From NCBI RefSeq assembly GCF_019303495.1, contig NZ_JAEVFI010000011.1, positions 220,414 to 284,413 of the forward strand: a stretch of DNA of 64,000 nt, given 5' to 3'. Numbering within the stretch: position 1 is the first letter of the stretch; every line of letters starts with the position of its first letter. The notes beneath the pieces were generated by a model. The model searched no databases. It had not been told where the DNA came from and worked only from the letters and a program-made list of their open reading frames with translations. This DNA comes from Streptomyces sp. JJ66 (GTDB taxonomy: Bacteria; Actinomycetota; Actinomycetes; Streptomycetales; Streptomycetaceae). This document shows, one piece after another, positions 28,783-37,573 of this stretch. Made by a program: the position numbers and the translations under genes.

Positions 28783-29057
28783 TGAGGACCATTACGCAGC
28801 GCGAGTTCCGCAACGACTCCGCAGCCGTCATGGACGCCGTGGAGGCGGGCGAAACATTTCACATCACCCGCAATGGCCAAGAGGTGGCCGAACTGCGGCC
28901 TCTGGTGCGCAGACGAGCGCTGAGCGCGGAGGAACTGGTGGCAGGCCACCGGGGGCTACCCCCGCTCGACGCCGGCGAGCTGCGCAGCGAGGCGGACGCG
29001 TTCTTCGGTACGGACGCGGTGGACGCGGACGATCCGTGGGACCGGCCCCGTGGTTGA
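28782..29057 (+). CDS. Phd/YefM-type antitoxin
   Basis: A 91-aa protein with the Phd N-terminus RTITQREFRNDSAAVMDAVEAGETFHITRNGQEVAEL, a DNA-binding fold, and a disordered acidic tail that would wrap the toxin. It overlaps the PIN gene by eight bases. Acts as antitoxin and autorepressor. Confidence 0.85.
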   Translation: MRTITQREFRNDSAAVMDAVEAGETFHITRNGQEVAELRPLVRRRALSAEELVAGHRGLPPLDAGELRSEADAFFGTDAVDADDPWDRPRG

Positions 29058-29454
29058 CCGGCACCCCTCCGGTGTTCTCGACACGTGCACCTTCATCGAC
29101 CTCGGCACCCTCGATCCCCTGCGACTGCCGCACGTACCCGAACTCACCGCGATCACGATGGCGGAACTTCAGCAGGGTGTGGTCTTGGCGAAGGACCCCG
29201 CCTCACGTGCCGCGCGCATGGAGAAACTCGGCGCCGCAGTCGCCGACTTCACCCCGCTGCCGTTCGACGCCGAGGCGGCAGCCCGGTACAGCACGCTCGT
29301 CGCCCTCGTGGTAGCGACGGGACGCAGCCCCAAGCCCCGCCGCCCGGACTTGATGATCGCCGCGACCGCCTCAGTGCGGGGACTGCCGCTCTACACCCGA
29401 AACGGTGCCGACTTCGCGGGTCTTGGCGATGCCCTGACGGTGGTCGAAGTCTGA
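29050..29454 (+). CDS. PIN-domain toxin (VapC-like), second module
   Basis: A 134-aa PIN-domain protein with Asp11 (LDTCTFID), Glu39 (MAELQQG), Asp100 (RRPDLMIAA) and a terminal NGADF acid. It is of the PIN group often paired with Phd-type antitoxins. It is unrelated in close sequence to the PIN toxin 900 bp upstream. GTG start within the antitoxin gene's end. Confidence 0.83.
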   Translation: MVDRHPSGVLDTCTFIDLGTLDPLRLPHVPELTAITMAELQQGVVLAKDPASRAARMEKLGAAVADFTPLPFDAEAAARYSTLVALVVATGRSPKPRRPDLMIAATASVRGLPLYTRNGADFAGLGDALTVVEV

Positions 29455-29988
29455 ACGCGGCACGCAGGAGGCACCGCTCGCCCGGCCCGTGACCCGGGCG
29501 CCGGTCCGCCCTGTCGGTCCTGCTTCCGCCCCGCCCGGTGGCGGCGGACATGCTCACCCCCGTGATGGGATGCGTCCAGTCAGGTTGCCCAGCCCCTTGG
29601 TCTGCGCCGGTGTGCCGCCACGCGTCACGCCTTGGCGCCCTGCTTCCGCGTCGCCGTGTCCCGGCCTGCCGCTGACGGGAGACCGGGACGCCGCATGGGG
29701 GCGCGGAGCGCGGTATCGCCCGGAGCCGTGGAAGCGCCGGACTCCCTTCTCCCGGAATCCGAAAATCCGGAATGTCGCATTTCGAATTATGCGGAAATCT
29801 CTGGCCCCCCTCGTCGATCGTTCTTATCATTTTCGCGGAGATATCACGTGTCCGCCGCCGGTTATATCCAGAGCACTAGGATTCTTCCGGCCAGCGGGGC
29901 GGCCTGCACCACTAAAGGGGAAGGAAAACGGGGTCGCCGAAATCTTCAGGGAATTCACAAGTGACGCACAGACGGAGGAGCACGCTGC
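29455..29988. other. Intergenic region with an AT-rich stretch
   Basis: A 534-bp gap. The first half is GC-rich with no evident gene. From about 29745 to 29900 the base composition falls sharply and includes CGAATTATGCGG, TTCTTATC and TTATATCC. This is probably the promoter and 5' leader of the secreted hydrolase; it could bind a nucleoid or developmental regulator. Confidence 0.4.
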
Positions 29989-31641
29989 GTGTTCGGTAAC
30001 TCATCCCCCACGGCCGCACCCCGGCGGCGGCCAGCCTGGGGCCGGATCATCTCCCGGGGCACACTCGCCGGGCTGATGCTGTTCGCGTCCGCCGGAGCGG
30101 GGTCCGCGGCGGCCGCGAGCGCGGACCACCCCCCGGCCGCCCCGGTGCCGGAACTGGACTGGAGCCCGTGCGAGACCTCTTTCGAGTGCGCGGAAGCCCG
30201 GGTCCCGCTGGACTACCGGGACCCGACGGGAGACACCCTCACCCTGGCCGTCATCCGCAAGCAGGCCACCGAGCCCGGACAGCGGCTGGGCACCCTGTAC
30301 CTCCAGCCCGGCGGCCCGGGCGGCTCCGGCGTGGACTTCGTGAAGTACAACTACGCGGAGCTGCCCGATCAGCTGCGGGAGCGCTTCGACGTGGTCAGCA
30401 TGGACGTGCGCGGCGTGCACCGCAGCAACCCCGTCCAGTGCTGGGACGACGCCCGCTACGACCAGGCCGTGGCCGCGGCCAAGGGCGCCCCCGGCCCCGG
30501 AGCCTTCGAAGCCGCCTACCGCCAGGCCGCCGACTTCAACCAGGCGTGCGCGGAGAAATCCGGTGACCTGCTGCCCTTCATCGGCACCGGCTACGTCGCC
30601 CGCGACCTGGACCTGCTGCGGCAAGGGCTGGGCGAGGAGAAACTCAGCTTCTACGGGCGCTCCTTCGGCACCTACGTCGGCACCGTCTACGCCAGCCTCT
30701 TCCCGCAACGGGTCCGGGCCATGGCACTGGACGGCGGCTACAACCCGGTGGACCACACCCTGGTGCCCTACCGCTCGGACCGGGCCCAATACCGGGCACT
30801 GGACGGAGCGATGGAGCGCTTCCTCCAGTGGTGTGCCGACCACGCCGCCCAGTGCGGCTTCGGTGACGGCCAGCCCCGGCAGCGCTTCCAGGAGCTGAAG
30901 CAGGAGCTGGACGACAACCCCGTGCCCGTCGCCGGCGGCAAGACGGCCAACGGCTACACCCTCGCGTACCGGCTGCTCTTCAACATCAACGCCGGGAAGG
31001 AGATCTGGCCCGCCCTGGGCAAGGCCCTCCAGCAGGCTGTGGACCGCGACGGCACCTCCTTCCTGCTCCGCCCGCCCTCCCCGGCGTCCTACGACTTCCT
31101 CATCCCCAACGTCACCGTCGAGTGCACCGACCGCGCCTACCCGCCGTACCAGGGCTGGCTGAGGTACGAGGTCAAGAACAACGTCCGCGCCGCGCCGCTG
31201 CTCGGCCCCGCCCTCACCTACGGGCCCCCCACCTACGACCACACCCACGGCATCACCTGCTCCCAGTGGCCGGTGCGGCAGGTCAGCCGCTACAGCGGCC
31301 CCTACAACGCCCCCGGTTCCGCCCCGATCCTGGTGATCGGCACCACCGGCGACCCCGACACCCCCTACCAGGACTCGGTAGCGCTGGCCCGGGAGTTGGA
31401 CAACGGGCGGCTGCTGACCTTCGAGGCCGAAGGCCACACCGCCTTCGGACGCAGCCAGTGCGCCACCACCGCGACCACCGACTACCTGGTCAACCTGACC
31501 CTCCCCGCGCCCGGCCAGCGCTGCACCGACGAGCAGGCCCCGACCCCGCCGCCCGCCAAGAAGCTGGCCCGCGACGCCGCCAACGCCGAGCTCTACTACG
31601 GCGTCAACGACCGCATCGACATGCTCCCCACCCTCGACTGA
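29989..31641 (+). CDS. Secreted alpha/beta hydrolase, tripeptidyl-aminopeptidase type
   Basis: A 550-aa exported enzyme. Residues 1-45 include a basic region with a hydrophobic core ending in AAAASA (signal peptide). The serine hydrolase elements are the oxyanion loop LQPGGPGGSG (106-114), nucleophile Ser225 in GRSFG, the acid in TTGDPDTP, and the final histidine in EGHTAFG. The layout matches the SlpD/SlpE and Tap family of Streptomyces, which clip tripeptides from extracellular proteins. The GTG start follows GGAGGAG. The cysteines (CETSFEC, CWDD) suggest extracytoplasmic disulfides. Confidence 0.85.
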   Translation: MFGNSSPTAAPRRRPAWGRIISRGTLAGLMLFASAGAGSAAAASADHPPAAPVPELDWSPCETSFECAEARVPLDYRDPTGDTLTLAVIRKQATEPGQRLGTLYLQPGGPGGSGVDFVKYNYAELPDQLRERFDVVSMDVRGVHRSNPVQCWDDARYDQAVAAAKGAPGPGAFEAAYRQAADFNQACAEKSGDLLPFIGTGYVARDLDLLRQGLGEEKLSFYGRSFGTYVGTVYASLFPQRVRAMALDGGYNPVDHTLVPYRSDRAQYRALDGAMERFLQWCADHAAQCGFGDGQPRQRFQELKQELDDNPVPVAGGKTANGYTLAYRLLFNINAGKEIWPALGKALQQAVDRDGTSFLLRPPSPASYDFLIPNVTVECTDRAYPPYQGWLRYEVKNNVRAAPLLGPALTYGPPTYDHTHGITCSQWPVRQVSRYSGPYNAPGSAPILVIGTTGDPDTPYQDSVALARELDNGRLLTFEAEGHTAFGRSQCATTATTDYLVNLTLPAPGQRCTDEQAPTPPPAKKLARDAANAELYYGVNDRIDMLPTLD

Positions 31642-31663
31642 GCTGACCCAGCCCGCAGCGGCT

Positions 31664-31703
31664 CGCGGTGGCTCGTGGCGCAAGGCCGCCACGAGCCACC
31701 GCG
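31664..31703 (+). terminator. Strong terminator
   Basis: A perfect 17-bp stem (CGCGGTGGCTCGTGGCG with CGCCACGAGCCACCGCG, 6-base loop) and a short T-run lie just after the hydrolase gene. Confidence 0.9.
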
Positions 31704-31936
31704 TTTCCCGCCGGGACACCGGTGCGCGGTCCGTCGCGGCGAGACGGACCGCGCCCTCGCGTCCCGGGTGTCCCCCCGGCTCCCGGTGTCCCACCTCGCG
31801 GTGGGACGCCGCAGGTCAGACCGGGTGGCGTCCCGGTACCTTCCGTCCCGTGGGGTGATGCTCGCCTGCCTGCGGCGGCGCTTGCCAGGCTCGTGGCCGT
31901 CCACCTGAACGACTGCGGCCAAAGGAGCAGGCAGGC

Positions 31937-32299
31937 ATGAGAGCGAAAGCCATACGACGCGCGGCGGGAGCCGCCGGAGCCCTGGCGCTGGCGGCGGGAC
32001 TGAGCGGGGCCACCGTCGCGCCCGCGCAGGCGGCGCCGAGCGGTTGCCCCTACCCGTACGTGTGCTTCTACGACGGCCCCTACGTGCTCGGCAAGTACAA
32101 GGACGTGACGTCGTATTACCAGAGCGTGTCCAGGAGCGCGAAGGCCACGACCGTCTACAACACGCGTAACGACGATGTCGCCTACATCCGGCTCAGCAAC
32201 GGCAACGTGGCCTGCGTCGGGCCGAAGCAGCGCCTGGCGCTGAACCCGTTCAACATCCGCGTCACCGGCATCAAGATCTCCTGGTCGGCGACATGCTGA
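31937..32299 (+). CDS. Small secreted cysteine-containing protein (I36 inhibitor / crystallin-like)
   Basis: A 120-aa protein with a signal peptide ending in AQAAP near residue 34. The mature part is about 86 residues, beginning SGCPYPYVCFYDG and containing TRNDDVAYIRL and IKISWSATC. This layout is common in Streptomyces and is often called a peptidase inhibitor family I36 or beta/gamma-crystallin-like protein; inhibition is not shown. Its paralogue lies at 33658. The ATG follows AGGAG. Confidence 0.75.
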   Translation: MRAKAIRRAAGAAGALALAAGLSGATVAPAQAAPSGCPYPYVCFYDGPYVLGKYKDVTSYYQSVSRSAKATTVYNTRNDDVAYIRLSNGNVACVGPKQRLALNPFNIRVTGIKISWSATC

Positions 32300-33621
32300 G
32301 CCTCAGCCGACCAGCGGCAGCGGGAACGAGAGCGGGGACGGGCCGGGGGCCGCTGGTGCTGCTCGCCCTGCTGATGGCGCTGACGGGACTGTTCGCGGCG
32401 CCCTCGCCCGCCGTCGCCGCTCCCTCGTTCACCGTGCGGCAGGTGCAGATGAACCTGGCCGGGCTGGCCTACCTGCCCGCCAACGGGATCGACGGCATCG
32501 CCGGCCCGGCGACCGCTGCGGCGGTGCGGGCGTTCCAGTCCGAGAATTGCCTGGCCGTGGACGGCATCGCCGGACCCAACACCAACTCAGCACTGGCCCA
32601 GCGCGTCAAGGCGGTCCAGCGCGCGGCGGGGGCGACGGCGGACGGGATCTACGGTCCCCGCACCGAAACCGCCGTGCTGCGCTACCAGCGGACGCATGAC
32701 CTCCTTGAGGACGGGATCGCCGGACCGCAGACCATGGGAGCCATGGGCGTCAGCCGTGGCGCCTGCGCGGGTGGCGGCGGTGGCGGCGGCGGCGGCGGTG
32801 ACAGCGGCCTGCCGTACCCGTCGTCGCACGCGCTGCAGGTGCAGTGGAACCTGGCGGGCATGGGCTACCTGCCCTGGTCCGGCGTGGACGGCATCCTCGG
32901 CCCGCAGACCGCGAGTGCCGTGCGCGCCTTCCAGCGGGACGCGTGCATCACCGTGGACGGCATCGCCGGTCCGGTGACCGACTCCCACCTGGCCCGCCAG
33001 GTGCGCAAGGTGCAGCGGAAGGCGGGCAGTACGGCGGACGGCGCGTACGGTCCCAACACCAAGTCCGCCGTGGAGCGGTACCAGCGTGCGAACGGCCTGT
33101 CCGTGGACGGGATGGCGGGTCCGGCGACCATGCGCGCCATGGACATCGACCGCGCCATGTCCTGCGACGGCGGCGGCACCGGCGCCAACCCCACGCCGCC
33201 CGCCAGCGGTTCCACGCGGGAGAAGATCGTCGAGATCGCCCGCAGCCAGCTGGGCGTGCGCGAGACGGGCAACAACTGCAACCCGTACGGCTGGTGCGCC
33301 GCGTGGTGCGCCATGTTCGGCACCTGGGTGTGGCAGGAGGCCGGGGTGGACGTGCCCTCGTACGCGTTCACCGGCGCCTGGTTCAACTGGGGCCAGCGCA
33401 ACGGCCACTCCTCGTGGGGGTATGACGGCGTCCAGGCAGGCGACGCGATCATGTACGGCACCGGCCCGTCCAGCGTCTCGACCAGCACCCACGTGGACCT
33501 GGTGGAACGGGTCAACGCGAACGGCACGCTCACGGTGATCGGCGGCAACGTCAGCGACGCCGTGACGCGCAGGACCATCAACCCCGCCAGCGCCGGAATC
33601 TACGGCTACGTACGGCCCTGA
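32293..33621 (+). CDS. Secreted cell-wall hydrolase: four peptidoglycan-binding repeats and a CHAP domain
   Basis: A 442-aa exported protein. After a signal peptide ending near AVAAPS (residue 44), four peptidoglycan-binding repeats occur as two pairs, each with the D-G-I-A-G-P or Y-G-P-x-T core (for example NGIDGIAGPATAAAVRAFQ). A Gly-rich spacer separates the pairs. The C-terminal 140 residues form a CHAP domain: NCNPYGWCAAWC (catalytic Cys in the WCAAWCA stretch), with HVDLVERV giving the His. It would cut peptide bonds in peptidoglycan. The ATG overlaps the previous stop by seven bases, so the two are coexpressed. Confidence 0.85.
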   Translation: MLSLSRPAAAGTRAGTGRGPLVLLALLMALTGLFAAPSPAVAAPSFTVRQVQMNLAGLAYLPANGIDGIAGPATAAAVRAFQSENCLAVDGIAGPNTNSALAQRVKAVQRAAGATADGIYGPRTETAVLRYQRTHDLLEDGIAGPQTMGAMGVSRGACAGGGGGGGGGGDSGLPYPSSHALQVQWNLAGMGYLPWSGVDGILGPQTASAVRAFQRDACITVDGIAGPVTDSHLARQVRKVQRKAGSTADGAYGPNTKSAVERYQRANGLSVDGMAGPATMRAMDIDRAMSCDGGGTGANPTPPASGSTREKIVEIARSQLGVRETGNNCNPYGWCAAWCAMFGTWVWQEAGVDVPSYAFTGAWFNWGQRNGHSSWGYDGVQAGDAIMYGTGPSSVSTSTHVDLVERVNANGTLTVIGGNVSDAVTRRTINPASAGIYGYVRP

Positions 33622-33657
33622 CCACGGATCATCGCCAAGAAGAAGGAGGAGGAGACG

Positions 33658-34074
33658 ATGACGTTCCCCACCACGCGGCGACGGCCGCTCGCGCGAACCC
33701 TCGGCCTGGCGGGTGCCGCGACGGCGGCGCTCGTCACGGCACCCGCACCGGCCGCGGCGGCCACGGAGGCGGCGGGCACGGCACCTGGGGCGTCGGCGGC
33801 GTCCGCTGCCGCCGCCCGGAGTATCGGCGACTGCCCCTACCCGTACGTCTGTCTCTACGACAACCGCTCCGGCCGGAAGCTCGCCCAGTTCCGCGACGTG
33901 ACCAGCGGCTACCAGCCGCTCACCCGGCGCGCGTACAAAGTGGTCAACACCCGTAACGACGACGTCGCGTACTTCCGGCACTTTGACAGCTACGTGTGTA
34001 TCGCCCCGCGCACCTCCACCTCGCTGCCCGTGGTGAACGGCATCCGCATCAGCTGGGAGGCCACGTGCCGGTGA
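33658..34074 (+). CDS. Small secreted protein, paralogue of 31937
   Basis: A 138-aa protein. The signal peptide is long, with an Ala-rich stretch. The mature region matches the 31937 gene: DCPYPYVCLYDN, TRNDDVAYF, IRISWEATCR. The two related genes flank the CHAP enzyme, so a regulator or inhibitor role on the wall enzyme is possible but unproven. Preceded by AGGAGGAGG. Confidence 0.75.
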   Translation: MTFPTTRRRPLARTLGLAGAATAALVTAPAPAAAATEAAGTAPGASAASAAAARSIGDCPYPYVCLYDNRSGRKLAQFRDVTSGYQPLTRRAYKVVNTRNDDVAYFRHFDSYVCIAPRTSTSLPVVNGIRISWEATCR

Positions 34075-34106
34075 GAGGGGCCGTTGGCTCGTGACGCCAG
34101 CGCGTC

Positions 34107-34144
34107 GGGTGGTGGGGCCGTCCCCCGTGGCGGCCCCACCACCC
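34107..34144. terminator. Bidirectional terminator
   Basis: A perfect 14-bp stem (GGGTGGTGGGGCCG with CGGCCCCACCACCC, 10-base loop) between the convergent crystallin-like gene (+) and the amidase (-). Confidence 0.85.
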
Positions 34145-34165
34145 CGCTCCCCCGGGCGGCCCGGA

Positions 34166-35212
34166 TCAGGTGACCGGGGAACTCCAGGCGGCGTGCCAGG
34201 TGGTGGGGCCGACGACGCCGTCCTCGGTCAGGCCCTTCTCCGCCTGGAACGCCAGGCACACCCGCCGCGACTCCTCCCCGTACGCCCCGTCCACACCCAG
34301 CGACCAGCCCCGCTCGCGCATCCGCGCCTGCCACGTGCGGACACCGGAGTGCACCGTCACGGGCGGGTAGGTGAACAGCACGCCGGGCCAGTCGGGCGCG
34401 GCCGCCGGGTGGGAGGCGGGCGGGGTGGCGGGCGTCTGCCACGCCGCGTACCACGTCCGGGGGCCGACGACGCCGTCCACGGTCAGGCCCTTCTCCGCCT
34501 GGAACGCCAGGCACACCCGCCGCGACTCCTCCCCGTACGCCCCGTCCACACCCAGCGACCAGCCCCGCTCCCGCATCCGCGCCTGCCACGTGCGCGCCGA
34601 GGGGTGCACGGTCACCGGCGGGTAGTGCAGCAGGACGCCCTCGAAGGGCGGGACGCCGGGTTCGGCTGGCGGGGTGTCCGGGTCGCCCGGGTACTCCGCC
34701 CCGGGTTCGAACGTCCCACCCCGCACCAGGTCGTACAGGGCTCCCGGGCAGGCGGTGCTGAGGTGGTCGCGGTGGCCGTTGATGCCCGGACCGGCACTGC
34801 CGTTGCTGCGCAGGCGGGCCACGGCGAGCCGCACCCCGGCCACCATCTCGGCCGTGCGGGTGTCGTAGTTCGCGCCGCTGCCGCCCAGCAGCGCGCACAC
34901 CGCGTACCAGCGGGCGTTGGCCACGTTCGTGCCGTTGGCCGCGGTCCGGATGCCGACGCCACGGCCCTCGTAGACGTAGCCGTGGGTGCACACCAGGTAC
35001 GAGTAGGCGATGTCGTCCCAGCCGTTGCCGTCCATGTGGTGGTTCTGGATGCCGCGCACCTGCCCGGCGCACTTGCTGTGGTACCACGAGGCGAACGGCG
35101 TGCCACCGGTGTGGTGGATCGTCACGCCGCCGCTGCCGGGGTCGGAGATGTAGGCGTACTTGCGGCGCGGGCGGGCTCCCCAGGCGCTGCGGGGCACGAA
35201 CGTCGCGGTCAC
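34166..35212 (-). CDS. N-acetylmuramoyl-L-alanine amidase with two peptidoglycan-binding repeats
   Basis: A 348-aa PGRP/amidase_2-type zinc enzyme that cleaves the bond between MurNAc and L-alanine. Zinc ligands are in TIHHTGG and GHRDHLSTACPG, and GWDDIAYSYLV holds the catalytic region. Two peptidoglycan-binding repeats follow, nearly identical at both protein and DNA level (GWSLGVDGAYGEESRRVCLA in each). The GTG at 35212 makes a GTGA overlap with the upstream Tat-signal gene and follows GGGAGG. No signal peptide is visible in this frame, so export may depend on the upstream protein or on a frameshift joining the two. Confidence 0.85.
   Translation of the reverse strand: MTATFVPRSAWGARPRRKYAYISDPGSGGVTIHHTGGTPFASWYHSKCAGQVRGIQNHHMDGNGWDDIAYSYLVCTHGYVYEGRGVGIRTAANGTNVANARWYAVCALLGGSGANYDTRTAEMVAGVRLAVARLRSNGSAGPGINGHRDHLSTACPGALYDLVRGGTFEPGAEYPGDPDTPPAEPGVPPFEGVLLHYPPVTVHPSARTWQARMRERGWSLGVDGAYGEESRRVCLAFQAEKGLTVDGVVGPRTWYAAWQTPATPPASHPAAAPDWPGVLFTYPPVTVHSGVRTWQARMRERGWSLGVDGAYGEESRRVCLAFQAEKGLTEDGVVGPTTWHAAWSSPVT
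34197..34607 (-). repeat. 255-bp tandem repeat inside the amidase gene
   Basis: Two near-identical DNA blocks (about 34197-34352 and 34452-34607, period 255 bp, 85 codons) encode the peptidoglycan-binding repeats. More than 110 bp are almost unchanged, which indicates recent duplication or gene conversion. Confidence 0.85.
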
Positions 35213-35457
35213 CGCGTGCCTCCCGTCGCGCACGAGACACTGCCGTTGAGCGGTTCACGGGAGACCCCGGCCGCGTAGTCGCTGTCCGAGACCCGGGGGT
35301 GGATCGCGTGCGGGTCCTCGGGGTGCAGCACGATGGGCAGTTCTTCCGCGTGTGCCTGTGCGGTGCAGATGACGGGCAGCGCCGCCGCCACCGCGGTGAC
35401 CGCCGCGGCCCGCCCGCCCAGCCCCAGGAACCCCCGGCGCGTCGTTCCTCCGTGCAC
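35209..35457 (-). CDS. Short Tat-signal protein coupled to the amidase
   Basis: An 82-aa protein with a twin-arginine signal peptide (TTRRGFLGLGG followed by a hydrophobic core ending AHAEE), then about 45 residues (SDSDYAAGVSREPLNGSVSC) with no known domain. Its stop overlaps the amidase start as GTGA. Two readings fit: an independent short secreted protein, or the export leader of the amidase separated by a frameshift. The GTG start follows AGGCGAGG. Confidence 0.55.
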   Translation of the reverse strand: MHGGTTRRGFLGLGGRAAAVTAVAAALPVICTAQAHAEELPIVLHPEDPHAIHPRVSDSDYAAGVSREPLNGSVSCATGGTR

Positions 35458-35765
35458 GTGCCTCGCCTTTCTCTCGTCATGGTGATCGGGTGCGCTTCGG
35501 AGCTTGCCCGGTACGGGGCGCGGGGCGCCAGGGCTGGTGCGCATGTGGGACATGGCAGGACAGACACGCCGCTGACCTGCTGGAACGCCGACCGCGAGGG
35601 CCACGGGCCGGGACGCGGTGGGACGCCGAGCGGGGCGCGGGCGGCGCGGGCGGCGTGCGCCCACGGCGGCAGGCGCGACGGGGCAGACGGGGTGCGGCGC
35701 GCTGACGCGTCCTGCGTGGGCGCGGGGAACGCGTCAGCACCGTGGCCCTACCTCAGCCGAACCGC
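35458..35765. other. Intergenic region, promoter of the Tat-amidase pair
   Basis: A 308-bp gap upstream of the Tat-signal gene and downstream of the HTH-DUF2690 gene, all minus strand. It is GC-rich; I see no gene, repeat or clear promoter hexamers. Confidence 0.35.
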
Positions 35766-36830
35766 TCAGGAGGGCACGGGCGGCGCCTCCGGCAGGGGCT
35801 CGCTGCCGCCCGGGGCTGTACAGCCTTCCTCCCCGTCGGCGGTCTGCCAGCAGGCGCGGGCCTCACCGGGCATGGGTGCGCCCACCATGAAGGTGAAGGC
35901 GGCCAGGTTGGCGTCGTCAGGCACCGTCTCGGCGTAACGGCGGCCGTCCGTGGTCACGATCTCCACCCGGTCGCCGGGCTGCGCCCACCTGATGCGCGCC
36001 CAGGCCGCGCGGCAGGAACTGCTGTAGCGCACCTCCACGTAGGTCTGGCCGACGCGGCTGGTGGCGGCCGTCCACGCGTCGGCACCGCAGCCCTGCTGCA
36101 CGGAGTCCTGCCCGTCGCAGGAGGAGTCGTGGCAGTCCACCACCTGGCCGTTGACCGGATCGTCCACGGCCTGGGAAAGCCCGGCCCCGCCGCCCGGCCC
36201 CGCCGGTTCGTCCCGCCCGGTGAGGACGACGGCCAGTGCCACCACGGCCAGCGCGGCGGCGGCGGCGCCCGCCAGCAGGCCGACGGGCAGGCGACGGGTG
36301 GGAGCTGCGGGCGGGAACTCGGCTGCGTCCGGGACGGTTTGTCCGGGTTGGCCCGGGGGCACTCCGGGCGCCGGGCTCTGCCGGTCCGGTGCGACTACCG
36401 GACCGGGTGCGTCTGCCGGGCCGGATGCGTCTCCCGGGCCGGGTGCGTCTCCCGGGCCGGATGCGGGGGCCGGGTCAGGTGCGGCCGGGGGCGGCGGGGC
36501 GGCACGGCCGGGCTCCGGGGACCTCGGGGTGGGCGCGGCCGGGGGCGCGGTGCGTCCACGTCCGCTGGCCGCGTGCTCGGCCAGCTCCCACAGCGCCAGC
36601 AGCCGTTCCGCGTCACCGCCGCCGATGCGCTGGGCGAGGGCACGCACCGCCGTCTCGGGCGGGAGCCGGCCGCCGTTAAGGCACCGCTCCCACGAGGACT
36701 TGCTGTACGCCGTCGCCTGGGCGAGCGCCACCAGGCTGAGCCCGGCGGCGTCCTTCCGCGCGCGCAACTCCTTGACGAACCGCTCCACGTCGGGCTCCAG
36801 CCCGGCGGGAAGTGGCTTCCACTCGGTCAT
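35766..36830 (-). CDS. Membrane-anchored HTH protein with extracellular DUF2690 domain
   Basis: A 354-aa protein. Residues 1-75 form an XRE-type helix-turn-helix (LVALAQATAYSKSSWERCL). A long Pro/Ala-rich linker follows. One hydrophobic helix ([22 protein letters not shown], about 190) precedes an outside domain with paired cysteines (DCHDSSC, QQGCGAD, SSSCRAAW), the DUF2690 pattern. It would read a signal outside and bind DNA inside; no target is known. The ATG at 36830 has AGGGGA upstream. A paralogue lies at 37574. Confidence 0.8.
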   Translation of the reverse strand: MTEWKPLPAGLEPDVERFVKELRARKDAAGLSLVALAQATAYSKSSWERCLNGGRLPPETAVRALAQRIGGGDAERLLALWELAEHAASGRGRTAPPAAPTPRSPEPGRAAPPPPAAPDPAPASGPGDAPGPGDASGPADAPGPVVAPDRQSPAPGVPPGQPGQTVPDAAEFPPAAPTRRLPVGLLAGAAAAALAVVALAVVLTGRDEPAGPGGGAGLSQAVDDPVNGQVVDCHDSSCDGQDSVQQGCGADAWTAATSRVGQTYVEVRYSSSCRAAWARIRWAQPGDRVEIVTTDGRRYAETVPDDANLAAFTFMVGAPMPGEARACWQTADGEEGCTAPGGSEPLPEAPPVPS

Positions 36831-36952
36831 CCGCATCCCCTGGTGCTCTGGCGGGCAGTCAGCACTCCCGTCTTCCGCGAGGCGCCGTGACAACCCACCG
36901 GTGCGAGGAAGGCGGGGGTGCGCCCGCGCGTGAAGTCGGTAAGAATCTTCCC

Positions 36953-37519
36953 ATGCTCCGATCCCGGTATCCCGCCGTGACCGTCCTGGCCGTGGCGGTG
37001 CTCGGCCTGTCCGGCTGCGGGTCCAGCGCGTCCTCGCCGGACGCCAAGACCCCCGGCAGCGCGACCGCAAGCCCCACCGCCATCCCGCCCGAACGCGCGT
37101 ACGTCAGCGGCGACGGCGCTCCCGCCGACGACTGGGAGGACGAGGGTCTCCTCGGCGAAGACCTCCCGATCCGCAGCGACCTGGCCGCCCTGTGGCAGAC
37201 GGTGCTGTGGGCGGACGGCTACCTCGAACGATCCGACGTCAACTGCCGTTACACCGGGCCCACCGTGCAGGCCACCCGCACGTGGCAGAGCAACCGGAAG
37301 CTGGCCGCCGACGGCATCGTCGGCCCGTTGACGTTCGGCCGCGCCGGGGAGCAACTCGTGGAGCGGGACGGCGCGGTCCACTACACCGGCACCGAGCACA
37401 CCGTGGAGTTCCGGCGCGCCGAGGACGGCCGCTACCTGGTGGAGGACGTCGGCAGTTACCGGCCGCTGCGCCGGGACCGGGCGACGCTGGACGTGTGCGA
37501 GGGGGCCGCCGGGAGCTGA
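36953..37519 (+). CDS. Lipoprotein with a peptidoglycan-binding domain
   Basis: A 188-aa predicted lipoprotein (lipobox LSGC, cysteine near residue 22) anchored to the outer face of the membrane. Residues about 75-130 hold a peptidoglycan-binding-like motif (TVQATRTWQSNRKLAADGIVGPLTFG). A C-terminal beta-rich segment has no family I know. It lies between the two HTH-DUF2690 genes and is divergent from one of them, so it could be controlled by them. Confidence 0.75.
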   Translation: MLRSRYPAVTVLAVAVLGLSGCGSSASSPDAKTPGSATASPTAIPPERAYVSGDGAPADDWEDEGLLGEDLPIRSDLAALWQTVLWADGYLERSDVNCRYTGPTVQATRTWQSNRKLAADGIVGPLTFGRAGEQLVERDGAVHYTGTEHTVEFRRAEDGRYLVEDVGSYRPLRRDRATLDVCEGAAGS

Positions 37520-37573
37520 GCCGGGCTCACCCCCGGTGGCCGGCTGGGGCCGCACGCGCCGCCACCGCCGCAC

